Shown here piece after piece: positions 26,647-35,677 of a stretch of 37,825 nucleotides of DNA. The notes under the pieces are model-generated. The model was not told the origin of the DNA and did no database searches. It saw only the letters and a list, made by a program, of their open reading frames with translations. Source of the DNA: Candidatus Symbiothrix sp. (lineage in GTDB: Bacteria; Bacteroidota; Bacteroidia; Bacteroidales; Azobacteroidaceae); NCBI GenBank assembly GCA_031272095.1, contig JAISUM010000046.1, forward strand, positions 1 to 37,825. The letters are read 5' to 3'. The position numbers were made by a program, and so were the translations under genes. Within the stretch, counting starts at the first letter, position 1, and each line of letters opens with the position of its first letter.

Positions 26647-29169
26647 TTAATTATTTATAAATTTATTAATTATACTATCTCCACTTTCCAAATTTTTTGT
26701 TAAGTAAATCCCTTCCGCATTAATCTCTATTTTTTCGCAGAATTGCGTGTTATAAAATTCTATCGACACTTTGCCTGTTTCATCTGTTTGCAGATTAGGA
26801 TTCCAATACAGTGTACGATAATGCTCGTGTCTGTCCGGCAAATATGTTCCGGCATAACATTCTTCGACTTCCGAATAGCCGTAAATAGGCGTTTGACGCA
26901 CATCTTTCACCGCCCGCACATTTTCTCTATAATGCAGCGGATAGACATAACAATAAAGCCCGATTTCCGATTTGCTGTCCCTGCTGCTTGTGAGTGTTAT
27001 CTTTTTCCAAGGGAAAATAGTTATTTGTTCGACTTGCAAAGATTTTTCCAAAGGAGTCAGATTATAGCCACCATCGGAACGATATTTATATTTGCTGACC
27101 GGTTTTCCATCAACAACGGAAAATATTCCAAGCGCATAGTTTCCAAATACAAATTTCCCGTTAGCGCCTCCGTCGGCAGGCAAATCAATAGACTGCGACC
27201 TGTCAAAAGTAGACACATACGCATAGCCGTTATGTTGTTTGATCAGATATTCATGAACATTGTCGGGATAATATTTTTCACCTGAATCCAACCAATATTC
27301 AACATCCTGTTCTACATTGTAAATCAAGTCTTTACCTCGTTTAGTCGTTACTGAAATTTCATTGATTTCATAAAGAGAACCGATGGTGTCAATATCGGTG
27401 GTATATTTATTGACTACGCTCTCCATATTAGGTATGTTTGTTTTTAAATGGGCAACCGGAAGTGTCGCTTGCATCTCGTTCAAATGATATGTTTTTACCG
27501 ACGGGCTGAACCATCGGTCTAATCGAATATTTTTATACGCATCTTTTAATTTTGGCGCAATCATTGTAAAGATAGATCTGCCGGTATAATCAAGGGCATA
27601 AATAGAAAAATTTCCGTCTTTATCAGGCACACATTCACCTTCCATCAACAGTTCTCCTTCGCCTCCTATAAAACGAATTTCTTTTGCTTTGCCAACAATA
27701 TGACCTTTGATTAGCAAACCTTTTTCCATCGGATATTTACATTCAAACAGTTTTGTCCCAGCCATTGTTTGCCATTTATATCGTTTCCAGCCCTGTACCA
27801 ACAGCAACAAATCCAATGCCATACGGTATTTGATAGAATCTGACGAAAAATAATAAGCCGGATTTTCAATATATCCTTTTAAATCGGACGACAGCAGCAT
27901 ATTTTCCCACATTGTACCGGATGATGGTGTTGAAATGGTCGCGCCTGCATCTCTGACGGCTACCGATAGCTTTGCCCGACAACTATTTTCTGTCATAAAA
28001 TCTATATGAATTTTTTCGCGAGGAAGATATTGCGATTTGTCCGCCATAATATGGACGGTTGTATTTTCTTTTTGTGTCGGATATACAAAAAAATGTCGTT
28101 CAGCGAATATCTCACCTTTTGCATCAAACAACGTAATCTGATTGACGCCTGACGGTAAATCTTCTTTAGGTATTTGTAGTTCAAAGATATTTTCCGTCAT
28201 TTCGATGGTTTTAAAAATATGCATCGCACCACGGCACATCAGCGTTAAGCCTAAAGTATGTGATGCCATTTGGGCGCTCTTTTCAATTTGTATGATCAGC
28301 GACGATTCGAGTATGTTATTGACTCGAAGCACATAACCTTGTGGCAAGATGGGCGGTAAATCAACCGGATATTCCTTACCTTCATAGAACACCACCACTT
28401 TATCTGCTCCGTTATAAGACGGCGTGTAGTGAAAACTACCCATCCCATTGTGAACCTCAGAAAAGGATGTTATCATCTCATTTCTAACATTGCGCACCTC
28501 ACCCTCTGCCGACAAAATCGCATTTTGTTTATCAGTAATTCGGAAAGCAATTAATGAATTTAATCCGGCAACTAAATTGCCACCTTCAGGATAAAATTCG
28601 ATATTGACTGCCTTGCGTTTCTCTTTCGATTCCCTGTGATTTTTGAAATTAAAACCGTTGATATCTGTTGGATTATTCATGGTTGCAGTCGAATAATTTC
28701 CTTCTTCTTGGGGTGGATTATAGACCGGCATAACCCGTGAAAAAATAATTTCTGAACCAAAATTAAGCATCCAGCGAGTATATGCTCTGATTTCATAAAA
28801 ACCGGCTAAATAATCATAATTGAAAGGCGTCAATTGAAAATTACCATGACATTGTCCGTTTTCGATTTTTAATTTTTTGGTTTCCAATATTTTGCCCAAG
28901 GGATTGAGTAATTCCACATATAAAACTCGACTCAATGTATCGCTCCGTAATGTGTGTGCATTAAATATATATGCCTTAAACCAGATTGTTTCATCCAGAA
29001 AATAACCGGTATTGTCGAAATGCAAATAGACTTTTTCCTGAGGATAGATATAACTAAACGCCTGAATATTGCTGACAAACGCCCGCAATTTGACGCTCGC
29101 CGAATCGGTCTGCGCCACCATCGACAGCACAGTAAAACAACTTATCCACAACAATAAAATGCGTTTCAT
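26647..29169 (-). CDS. MG2-type (alpha-2-macroglobulin MG2-like) ~840 aa exported protein, copy B
   Basis: Signal peptide MKRILLLWISCFTVLSMVAQ; YPQEKVYLHFDNTGYFLDETIWFKAYIF...LSRVLYVELLN...YEIRAYTRWMLNFG typical of Bacteroidetes MG2-domain proteins. Confidence 0.8.
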   Translation of the reverse strand: MKRILLLWISCFTVLSMVAQTDSASVKLRAFVSNIQAFSYIYPQEKVYLHFDNTGYFLDETIWFKAYIFNAHTLRSDTLSRVLYVELLNPLGKILETKKLKIENGQCHGNFQLTPFNYDYLAGFYEIRAYTRWMLNFGSEIIFSRVMPVYNPPQEEGNYSTATMNNPTDINGFNFKNHRESKEKRKAVNIEFYPEGGNLVAGLNSLIAFRITDKQNAILSAEGEVRNVRNEMITSFSEVHNGMGSFHYTPSYNGADKVVVFYEGKEYPVDLPPILPQGYVLRVNNILESSLIIQIEKSAQMASHTLGLTLMCRGAMHIFKTIEMTENIFELQIPKEDLPSGVNQITLFDAKGEIFAERHFFVYPTQKENTTVHIMADKSQYLPREKIHIDFMTENSCRAKLSVAVRDAGATISTPSSGTMWENMLLSSDLKGYIENPAYYFSSDSIKYRMALDLLLLVQGWKRYKWQTMAGTKLFECKYPMEKGLLIKGHIVGKAKEIRFIGGEGELLMEGECVPDKDGNFSIYALDYTGRSIFTMIAPKLKDAYKNIRLDRWFSPSVKTYHLNEMQATLPVAHLKTNIPNMESVVNKYTTDIDTIGSLYEINEISVTTKRGKDLIYNVEQDVEYWLDSGEKYYPDNVHEYLIKQHNGYAYVSTFDRSQSIDLPADGGANGKFVFGNYALGIFSVVDGKPVSKYKYRSDGGYNLTPLEKSLQVEQITIFPWKKITLTSSRDSKSEIGLYCYVYPLHYRENVRAVKDVRQTPIYGYSEVEECYAGTYLPDRHEHYRTLYWNPNLQTDETGKVSIEFYNTQFCEKIEINAEGIYLTKNLESGDSIINKFINN

Positions 29170-29199
29170 CAGGGTAGAAAATTATAGAGGCAAAGGTAG
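28970..29199. repeat. Direct repeat copy B (5' end and upstream region of MG2 copy B)
   Basis: Partner of 24057-24283. Confidence 0.9.
29191..29198 (-). promoter_or_regulatory. Putative -7 box TACCTTTG of the MG2/NVEAL cassette
   Basis: Complement of caaaggta matches TAnnTTTG 21 nt upstream of the start codon. Confidence 0.55.
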
Positions 29200-29288
29200 A
29201 AAAAATAATTGAATAATAAAAAACATCTTGAAAAAACGCTGCAAATCCAAATAAAAACACTACTTTTGCAGTCTAATTTTTCAACGTG

Positions 29289-29900
29289 ATGTATCAGTCA
29301 TTTTTCAAACGTGCCATAGACTTTGTGATCGCCCTGATAGGATTGGCGGTGATTTCCCCCATATTCCTGTTGATAGCGGCGATTTTGTTTTTTGCCCATC
29401 GAGGAAAAGTGTTTTTTGTTCAAAACAGACCCGGAAAAAATGAAAAAATTTTCAAATTAGTCAAGTTCAAAACGATGAACGACCTTCGCGACCAACAAGG
29501 AAATTTATTGCCTGATGTTGAACGAATTACGCCTTTCGGAAATCTGATTAGAAAAACTTCATTGGACGAAATTCCGCAGTTATTGAACGTCTTGAAAGGC
29601 GATATGTCGTTGATTGGTCCGCGCCCACTCCTGGTCGAATATCTGCCGCTGTACAATACAGCGCAGAAACGCCGCCACCTTGTTCGCCCCGGCATCAGCG
29701 GCTGGGCGCAAGTCAATGGGCGCAACGCTATTTCGTGGGACGATAAGTTTCGTTTCGATCAATGGTATGTCGATCATGTGTCGTTGGCATTAGACCTCAA
29801 AATCATCGGAAAAACACTGCTGCAAGTCTTTCGTTCAGAAGGAATTAACGCCGATAAAAATGTTACGATGGAGCTGTTTCGGGGAAACGAGATCCATTAA
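29289..29900 (+). CDS. Bacterial sugar transferase (PF02397-like, initiating glycosyl phosphate transferase)
   Basis: KRAIDFVIALIGLAVISPIFLLIA, GRNAISWDDKFRFDQWYVDHVSLALDLKIIGKTL, KTSLDEIPQLLNVLKGDMSLIGPRPLL. Confidence 0.93.
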   Translation: MYQSFFKRAIDFVIALIGLAVISPIFLLIAAILFFAHRGKVFFVQNRPGKNEKIFKLVKFKTMNDLRDQQGNLLPDVERITPFGNLIRKTSLDEIPQLLNVLKGDMSLIGPRPLLVEYLPLYNTAQKRRHLVRPGISGWAQVNGRNAISWDDKFRFDQWYVDHVSLALDLKIIGKTLLQVFRSEGINADKNVTMELFRGNEIH

Positions 29901-29920
29901 TTTTTTTAACTTATCCCTAT

Positions 29921-29938
29921 ATGTTTTTTAACAAACAT
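29921..29938. terminator. Possible bidirectional terminator between convergent genes
   Basis: atgtttTTTAACaaacat short A/T-rich inverted repeat in the 29900-29945 gap. Confidence 0.3.
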
Positions 29939-29944
29939 CAATCA

Positions 29945-31225
29945 TTATCCCCCATACAGTATATTTTCAATCCATTGTTGGTGTTCGGAGCTAAAAACAT
30001 TATTGCCGTTGGGATAAACCGATTTTTGAGCGTTCTTGTAGCGTAATTCCAAATCGGCGGCACGATCGACAGCGGTTTTCAATGCTGTCAGTAAAGCATC
30101 AGGATGCAGTTCACTGCCAATAATATTGTCGGATATGCTGGATAATGATTCTGCCGTTTTGGTTTGAAATGTGTTGGTAACGACCACGCAGCCCGACAAA
30201 GCCAAATCTATCGGCGGCATACTGTAATGCGGCGTTGCCATCAGCGACAAACCCACATCGAATGTGTATAACAGTTTTTTATAGTCGTCGAGCGATTGAT
30301 TCAGTAAAGTTTTCAAAACAACGCCGTCGCCCATCTGCATATTCAAGATTTCAGGATGACCGATACCGTACAACTCCCAGTTTTTGTCGAAAATGCCTGT
30401 TTTTACCGCCATGTCTATGACGTACATGCAGAGTTCGTAACAGTTTCTACTCTCCGAAGGTCTGGCATAAAACACAAAACGCTTTTTCACGTTTCGCTGC
30501 ATAAATTGCTGTTTATTGGGCAATTGGTAATTTGCAGGACTTTGTTGAGAAATACCATAATCCGCTCCGTAACGGCTACGAAGTCCGCCAATGTCATTCG
30601 TCAAAAATGCCTGCCGCAATACTTCGGTCGAAAACATCGGAAAATAATCAAGCCGATAGCTATTGTCCGTCATCGCCCACAGTGAACCTTGCGGAAAAAA
30701 GGCTCTTTCGTCGTCCTGTATAAAATAAATGAACCGTTTTTGACGACAATATGATTGAATATGATTTGCATGAAATGCACTCTGGCGAATGGTTGCCACA
30801 GTCATATCTTCCGGCGAAATATGCAAGCTTGTCTGACCGGCATAAAACGGCATACAAACGATTTCAGCTGTTTGGCTCAAGTTGTACAAATCACTGTTCT
30901 GCAAGGCTATAAGTTTTCTGATTTCATCAATCAACAAGGCTGAATTATAAATCAAAAAACGAATGTGTAAGCCCATATTTTGCAGAAACTTCGCAAAATA
31001 CAAAATAGACAATGGTCCGGCAGACATGTTTGCCCAAGGTTGAAGAATGAACACATTGACAGTCGGTTGTCTTTGCTCATCAACAATGATATGGATGGGT
31101 TCCAACATATCGGACAACGATTGTATGACGGAACGATTATAAGAAATTTGTGCCTTTATTTCTTTTCGGCGATATAAACGAAGCAGTGATTCAGGCAGCA
31201 TTTTTTTTAGTTTTTGCTTATTCAT
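29945..31225 (-). CDS. WsaF-like (rhamnosyltransferase-type) glycosyltransferase
   Basis: TVNVFILQPWANMSAGPLSILYFAKFLQNMGLHIRFLI, FIYFIQDDERAFFPQGSLWAMTDNSY, FVFYARPSESRNCYELC, GLSLMATPHYSMPPIDLALSGCVVVTN. Start set at MNKQKLKK (31225) because a TACCTTTG box overlaps the upstream ATG. Confidence 0.75.
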   Translation of the reverse strand: MNKQKLKKMLPESLLRLYRRKEIKAQISYNRSVIQSLSDMLEPIHIIVDEQRQPTVNVFILQPWANMSAGPLSILYFAKFLQNMGLHIRFLIYNSALLIDEIRKLIALQNSDLYNLSQTAEIVCMPFYAGQTSLHISPEDMTVATIRQSAFHANHIQSYCRQKRFIYFIQDDERAFFPQGSLWAMTDNSYRLDYFPMFSTEVLRQAFLTNDIGGLRSRYGADYGISQQSPANYQLPNKQQFMQRNVKKRFVFYARPSESRNCYELCMYVIDMAVKTGIFDKNWELYGIGHPEILNMQMGDGVVLKTLLNQSLDDYKKLLYTFDVGLSLMATPHYSMPPIDLALSGCVVVTNTFQTKTAESLSSISDNIIGSELHPDALLTALKTAVDRAADLELRYKNAQKSVYPNGNNVFSSEHQQWIENILYGG

Positions 31226-31246
31226 TTTAAGATGATTTTTCGGTTG

Positions 31247-31254
31247 CAAAGGTA
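31247..31254 (-). promoter_or_regulatory. Putative -7 box TACCTTTG for the WsaF-like gene
   Basis: Complement of caaaggta. Confidence 0.45.
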
Positions 31255-31340
31255 CAGGTTAATTATTTGCAAATAAGCAAATTACGGTTGCTTATCATAC
31301 AACAAAAAGCGACTTTATTTACTTCGTTTTGTGGTATTTT

Positions 31341-31589
31341 TTACACTTTTGCCTTTTGCTGTGCCAACAGTTGGCTATAGCAAGCAAAAAAATCAGTTTG
31401 TAAAGCAATGGATATCTGATACAGCAGTTCGGCATGCAAATGAGATTGCGTCTTCAATTGCCGACAGAGATTACTTCTATCGGTATGTATTTGTCGGGCG
31501 AGCCACGCAATTGAGCGTTCTTGTTGTTTCAAAGCTTCCACGATGATTAGTCCTATTGTAGATCGTTCCCTTGCATAAAAATAGCGCAA
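31341..31589 (-). CDS. Small XRE-like helix-turn-helix protein
   Basis: ERSIAWLARQIHTDRSNLCRQLKTQSHLHAELLYQISIALQTDFFACY reads as an HTH. The listed start is a TTG and the frame stays open upstream through the inverted-repeat element, so the 5' end is uncertain. Confidence 0.6.
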   Translation of the reverse strand: MRYFYARERSTIGLIIVEALKQQERSIAWLARQIHTDRSNLCRQLKTQSHLHAELLYQISIALQTDFFACYSQLLAQQKAKV

Positions 31590-31608
31590 ACTGTTTCTTT
31601 TTGTCTTC

Positions 31609-31749
31609 CTTATTTGCGAATAACAGGCTCTGCATACCTTTTTGTAATCAAATAAGCGACGAAACAGCTCACGCCTTCCGACGTGAACCTTCGCAACCTA
31701 TTTTCGATTACTTTATAAGTTTGCAGAGCCTGTTATTCGCGAAAATAAG
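31609..31749. repeat. ~141-bp nested inverted-repeat element (MITE-like or structured RNA candidate)
   Basis: Outer arms cttatttgcgaataacaggctctgca (31609-31634) and tgcagagcctgttattcgcgaaaataag (31722-31749); inner gtaatc/gattac and tcacg/cgtga pairs. Confidence 0.75.
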
Positions 31750-31791
31750 TACTTTTAGTTCTAATTTATTTTATATCAATAATTTACCTTT

Positions 31792-33606
31792 TCAACTTTC
31801 TTTATACATCTCTTCTATCGCTTCCTGATATTTTTCGGCGATAAATTTGCGTTTGATTTTCAGCGTATTGGTCAGTTCGCCGGTTTTGATGGTGAACGGT
31901 TCGGGCAGGATGACAAAACGTTTGATTTGCTCGTAATTGGCAAATTCGTGTTGCATCGCTTGGATATGCTGCTCAAATAGCTCATTGATTTTCGGATGTT
32001 TACACAACTCGACAGCATCGTCGCAAGGAATTTGTTGCGCCGTCGCATATTTTTTTACTTCCTCAAAATCGGGGACAATCAAAGCCGAAACATATTTTCG
32101 CTGGTCGGCAATAATCATCGCCATATCTATCAGCGGATCTGCCGCCAATCGGTTTTCCAACTGCTGTGGCGCAATGTATTTGCCATTCGATGTTTTGTAG
32201 AGATCTTTGATGCGCTCGGTCAAGACGATGCCCATTTTTTCGGTCAAATAGCCGGCGTCGCCTGTGCGGAAAAATCCGTCTTCGGTGAACGCCGCCGCCG
32301 TCGCTCTCTGTTTTTTGTAATAACATTTCATGATCGACGCCGCCCGCACCTGTATTTCGTTGTTTTCGCCGATGCGCACTTCGGTGTCGGGCATCACTTT
32401 GCCCACCGTACCGATTTCAAAATCGACATTCGGAAAACAGCTGACTGTCGCCGTCGTTTCCGTCAAGCCATATCCGTAACAAATCGGAATATTGATCGAT
32501 TGCAGAAAAACATTGAGCTTGTCGGACAATGCTGCTCCCGCCGTCGGAAAAATGATGCCTCTTTCGATACCGATAATTTTTTTTATTTTATTGAATACAA
32601 ATTGATTATAGAATTTGAATCGAAGTTTCAACATCCATGGAATGGGTTTTCCCTGATTACGATACTCCAAATGATACTGTTTGCCGGTTTTCACGGCGGC
32701 GTTGAAAAGCATGCGCGTCAAGAAAAACGACGACGCCAAACGCTCCTGTATGCCTGCATAAACTTTTTCCCAAAAACGCGGCACACTGCACATCGCTTGC
32801 GGACGTACTTCTTTTACATAAGTCTGTATCTCCTTCGGATCGAAACTGATGGCGACAGTGCAAGCGCGATGCAAACAATAAATCGACCATGCTTTTTCAA
32901 AAATATGCGCCAAAGGCAAAAACGACATCGACAAAAAACGTTGCGGCAAGTAGGACAGACGCTCATCGTGGGTTTTGAATACCGCCCGATAATTGGCATG
33001 CGTCAAAACGACGCCTTTCGGTTCTCCGGTCGTGCCGGAAGTGTAAATAATATGCGCCGTATCTTCGTCTTGCGCCGCTTTCATCCGTTTCTCGACGGAA
33101 GTTATATCTTGCGAATTGCGATTTTTATGCGAACAAAATTCATGAAAATACATTGACGTTTTATCGCCTTCCGCAAACTGCACCGTTTCATCCAAAACGA
33201 TCAGACGGTTCAAAAATTTGCTTTCTTGCTGTACGGAATAAGCATTGTCATACTGCCACTGATCGCCCACAAAAAGTGTCGCAATCGCCGCTTCTTCAAT
33301 CATATAGCTGATTTGCGGGATGGACGCGGTGGCATACATCGGCACAACTGCCGCCCGATTGGCAAAGGCTCCGAAATCGACCAACAAACATTCGGGACGG
33401 TTTTGCGTATAAATACCGATATTGCTCAACGGAGCAACTCCGATATGGCACAAGGATTGCGCTACAGACATCACTTTCTTCGACAATGTAGCCCAAGAAA
33501 TCGCTTCCCACGTTTTGTCGGCGTGATTTCTATACAGAACAGCATCTTCTTCTCCATATAGCTTTGCTTGTTGGTGAATCAGCTCTGATAAATGATAATA
33601 CGGCAT
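31792..33606 (-). CDS. AMP-binding long-chain acyl-CoA synthetase
   Basis: AHIIYTSGTTGEPKGVVLTHANY, YGYGLTETTATVSCFPN, DGFFRTGDAGYLTEKMGIVLTERIKDLYKTSNGKYIAPQQLE. Start set at MPYYHLSELIHQQ (33606). Confidence 0.95.
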   Translation of the reverse strand: MPYYHLSELIHQQAKLYGEEDAVLYRNHADKTWEAISWATLSKKVMSVAQSLCHIGVAPLSNIGIYTQNRPECLLVDFGAFANRAAVVPMYATASIPQISYMIEEAAIATLFVGDQWQYDNAYSVQQESKFLNRLIVLDETVQFAEGDKTSMYFHEFCSHKNRNSQDITSVEKRMKAAQDEDTAHIIYTSGTTGEPKGVVLTHANYRAVFKTHDERLSYLPQRFLSMSFLPLAHIFEKAWSIYCLHRACTVAISFDPKEIQTYVKEVRPQAMCSVPRFWEKVYAGIQERLASSFFLTRMLFNAAVKTGKQYHLEYRNQGKPIPWMLKLRFKFYNQFVFNKIKKIIGIERGIIFPTAGAALSDKLNVFLQSINIPICYGYGLTETTATVSCFPNVDFEIGTVGKVMPDTEVRIGENNEIQVRAASIMKCYYKKQRATAAAFTEDGFFRTGDAGYLTEKMGIVLTERIKDLYKTSNGKYIAPQQLENRLAADPLIDMAMIIADQRKYVSALIVPDFEEVKKYATAQQIPCDDAVELCKHPKINELFEQHIQAMQHEFANYEQIKRFVILPEPFTIKTGELTNTLKIKRKFIAEKYQEAIEEMYKES

Positions 33607-33682
33607 TTGAGATAAAAAAATAGTATTAAGAATACAAAAGTACAATTTTTTATTTTAACTTTGCACGATAAATGCAAATTTT

Positions 33683-34723
33683 ATGATTCCAAGTGTGCTT
33701 TTAACAAAAATAATTGCGATACCTTCGTTCAGCCGAGAGGAAAAATCGCTCGCCGACTGCCTGCAAACGGTTTTGCAGGACGAGGGTTTTGCGCCTCAAC
33801 GCAAGGGAAATAACCTTTGGCTGTTGTCGCCGAATTGGGACAGCAGCAAGCCGACCATCCTACTAAATTCGCATATAGATACGGTCAAACCGGTTGCCGG
33901 ATGGACAAAAAATCCGTTTGAGCCCTTGGTCGAAGACGGAAAATTGTTCGGACTGGGAAGTAACGACGCAGGCGGATCGCTTGTCGCTCTGTTACAGACA
34001 TTTATACAACTTTCAGCGCAAGCTCAACCCAACAATTTTATTTTTTTGGCGTCGTGCGAAGAAGAGATTTCCGGGCGCGGCGGCATCGAATCGGTATTGC
34101 CGGATTTGCCGGCGATTGACGTAGCTGTTGTCGGCGAGCCTACCGGCATGCAGCCTGCTATCGCCGAGCGCGGATTGATGGTTTTGGATGGTGTCGTGCG
34201 CGGCAAATCGGGGCATGCGGCTCGCAATGAAGGCGAAAATGCTATCTACAAAGCTTTGCCGGTCATTGATTGGTTTCAAAAAGCACAATTTCCATTGGTC
34301 AGCGAGCTTTTGGGCGCCGTCAAGACAACGGTTACAATGATTCAGGCGGGGACGCAACACAATGTCATTCCCGACGAATGTCGCTTCACGGTGGATGTGC
34401 GCACCAACGAATGTTATGGCAATCAAGAACTGTTTGAACTGATCGCCCGACAATGCGGATGCGAAATTTCGGCACACTCGTTCCGGCTTAATTCTTCGCA
34501 TATCGACTGCAACAACCCATTGGTACAGAGGGCTATACAGCTCGGATTGCAAGCATTCGGATCCCCTACCCTTTCCGATCAGGCATTGATGCCCTTCCCC
34601 TCGCTGAAAATCGGTCCGGGCGATTCGGCGCGGTCGCATACAGCGGACGAATTTATTTATCTTTCTGAAATAGAAGAGGCTATCAAACTGTATATCAAAC
34701 TGTTGGACAACTTACAATTATGA
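33683..34723 (+). CDS. M20-family metallohydrolase (ArgE/DapE-like, acylornithine deacetylase candidate)
   Basis: ILLNSHIDTVKPVAGWTKNPFEPLVEDGKLFGLGSNDAGGSLVALL, ASCEEEISGRGGIESVL, VGEPTGMQPAIAERGLM. Confidence 0.88.
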   Translation: MIPSVLLTKIIAIPSFSREEKSLADCLQTVLQDEGFAPQRKGNNLWLLSPNWDSSKPTILLNSHIDTVKPVAGWTKNPFEPLVEDGKLFGLGSNDAGGSLVALLQTFIQLSAQAQPNNFIFLASCEEEISGRGGIESVLPDLPAIDVAVVGEPTGMQPAIAERGLMVLDGVVRGKSGHAARNEGENAIYKALPVIDWFQKAQFPLVSELLGAVKTTVTMIQAGTQHNVIPDECRFTVDVRTNECYGNQELFELIARQCGCEISAHSFRLNSSHIDCNNPLVQRAIQLGLQAFGSPTLSDQALMPFPSLKIGPGDSARSHTADEFIYLSEIEEAIKLYIKLLDNLQL

Positions 34724-35667
34724 CCGCAAAAGAACAATACCGGCTGCTTTGCAATAATAAAAAATTGTCGATTCCACTCTATGTTTCGGCGTGGTGGTTA
34801 GATTGCGTGTGCGGCGCAGAGACATGGGAGGTCTTGTTATATGTCGGCAAAAACAATGAAATCGAAGCCGCTATGCCGTTGTATATGCCTGAAAATAAAG
34901 TAATTATGATGCCTCCTTTTACGCAAACAATGGGGATTTGGTTTCATCCGGCGTTGGAAAATAAAAAATACGCCTCCCTGCTCTATCACAAACAGATGAT
35001 TTGCGAATATTTCATCCGTCAGCTGCCGAAACATCGCTATTTTCAGCAAAATTTTCACCACAGTTTTAGCGACTGGCTGCCGTTTTATTGGAAGGGATTC
35101 CGGCAAACGACACGCTATACTTACCTGATTCCCGACCTTTCGAATCAGGAACGTTTGGAAGACAATCTGTGCGAAAATATCCGCCGTAACATTCACAAAG
35201 CGCAATGCAAATATGCCCTGACCGTCAGACCAAGAGTACCGTCCGACGTCTTTATGGCGTTGTATCGTCAAACTTATCAGCGGCAAGGGAAAAAAGTCTA
35301 TTATCCGGCTGTTTTAGAACAGATTATAGAAATGGCTACCGACAGCAGGAAAGGCAATATTTGGGGCGCTTACGACGCCAATGGACGCCTGCATGCCGCT
35401 GTTTTTATCGTTTGGCACAACGCTTGCGCCTATTATATCGCCGGTGGCAGCGACCCTGACCTGCGCAAATCGGGCGGACACGCTTTGGCGCTGCGAACAG
35501 CTATCTGCGATGTATCACAATTTGCACAAACGTTTGATTTTGAAGGATCTATGGCTCAAAATATTGAGCATTTTTTCCGCGAATTCGGAGGCATACAAAC
35601 GCCTTATCACGCTATTTCGCAAGGAAAATTAACGTTAATTGATAAATTTTTTATTCACCTTAAATAA
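34720..35667 (+). CDS. FemAB/GNAT-like acyltransferase
   Basis: NIRRNIHKAQCKYALTVRPRVPSDVFMALYRQTYQRQGKKVYYP, AAVFIVWHNACAYYIAGGSDPDLRKSGGHALALRTAI; overlaps the upstream stop by ATGA. Confidence 0.7.
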   Translation: MTAKEQYRLLCNNKKLSIPLYVSAWWLDCVCGAETWEVLLYVGKNNEIEAAMPLYMPENKVIMMPPFTQTMGIWFHPALENKKYASLLYHKQMICEYFIRQLPKHRYFQQNFHHSFSDWLPFYWKGFRQTTRYTYLIPDLSNQERLEDNLCENIRRNIHKAQCKYALTVRPRVPSDVFMALYRQTYQRQGKKVYYPAVLEQIIEMATDSRKGNIWGAYDANGRLHAAVFIVWHNACAYYIAGGSDPDLRKSGGHALALRTAICDVSQFAQTFDFEGSMAQNIEHFFREFGGIQTPYHAISQGKLTLIDKFFIHLK

Positions 35668-35677
35668 TAATTGCGCC

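Noticed and set aside
31571-31828. 85 aa plus-strand ORF over the inverted-repeat element
   Set aside because: Covers both hairpin arms and runs antisense into the acyl-CoA synthetase end; no coding signature.
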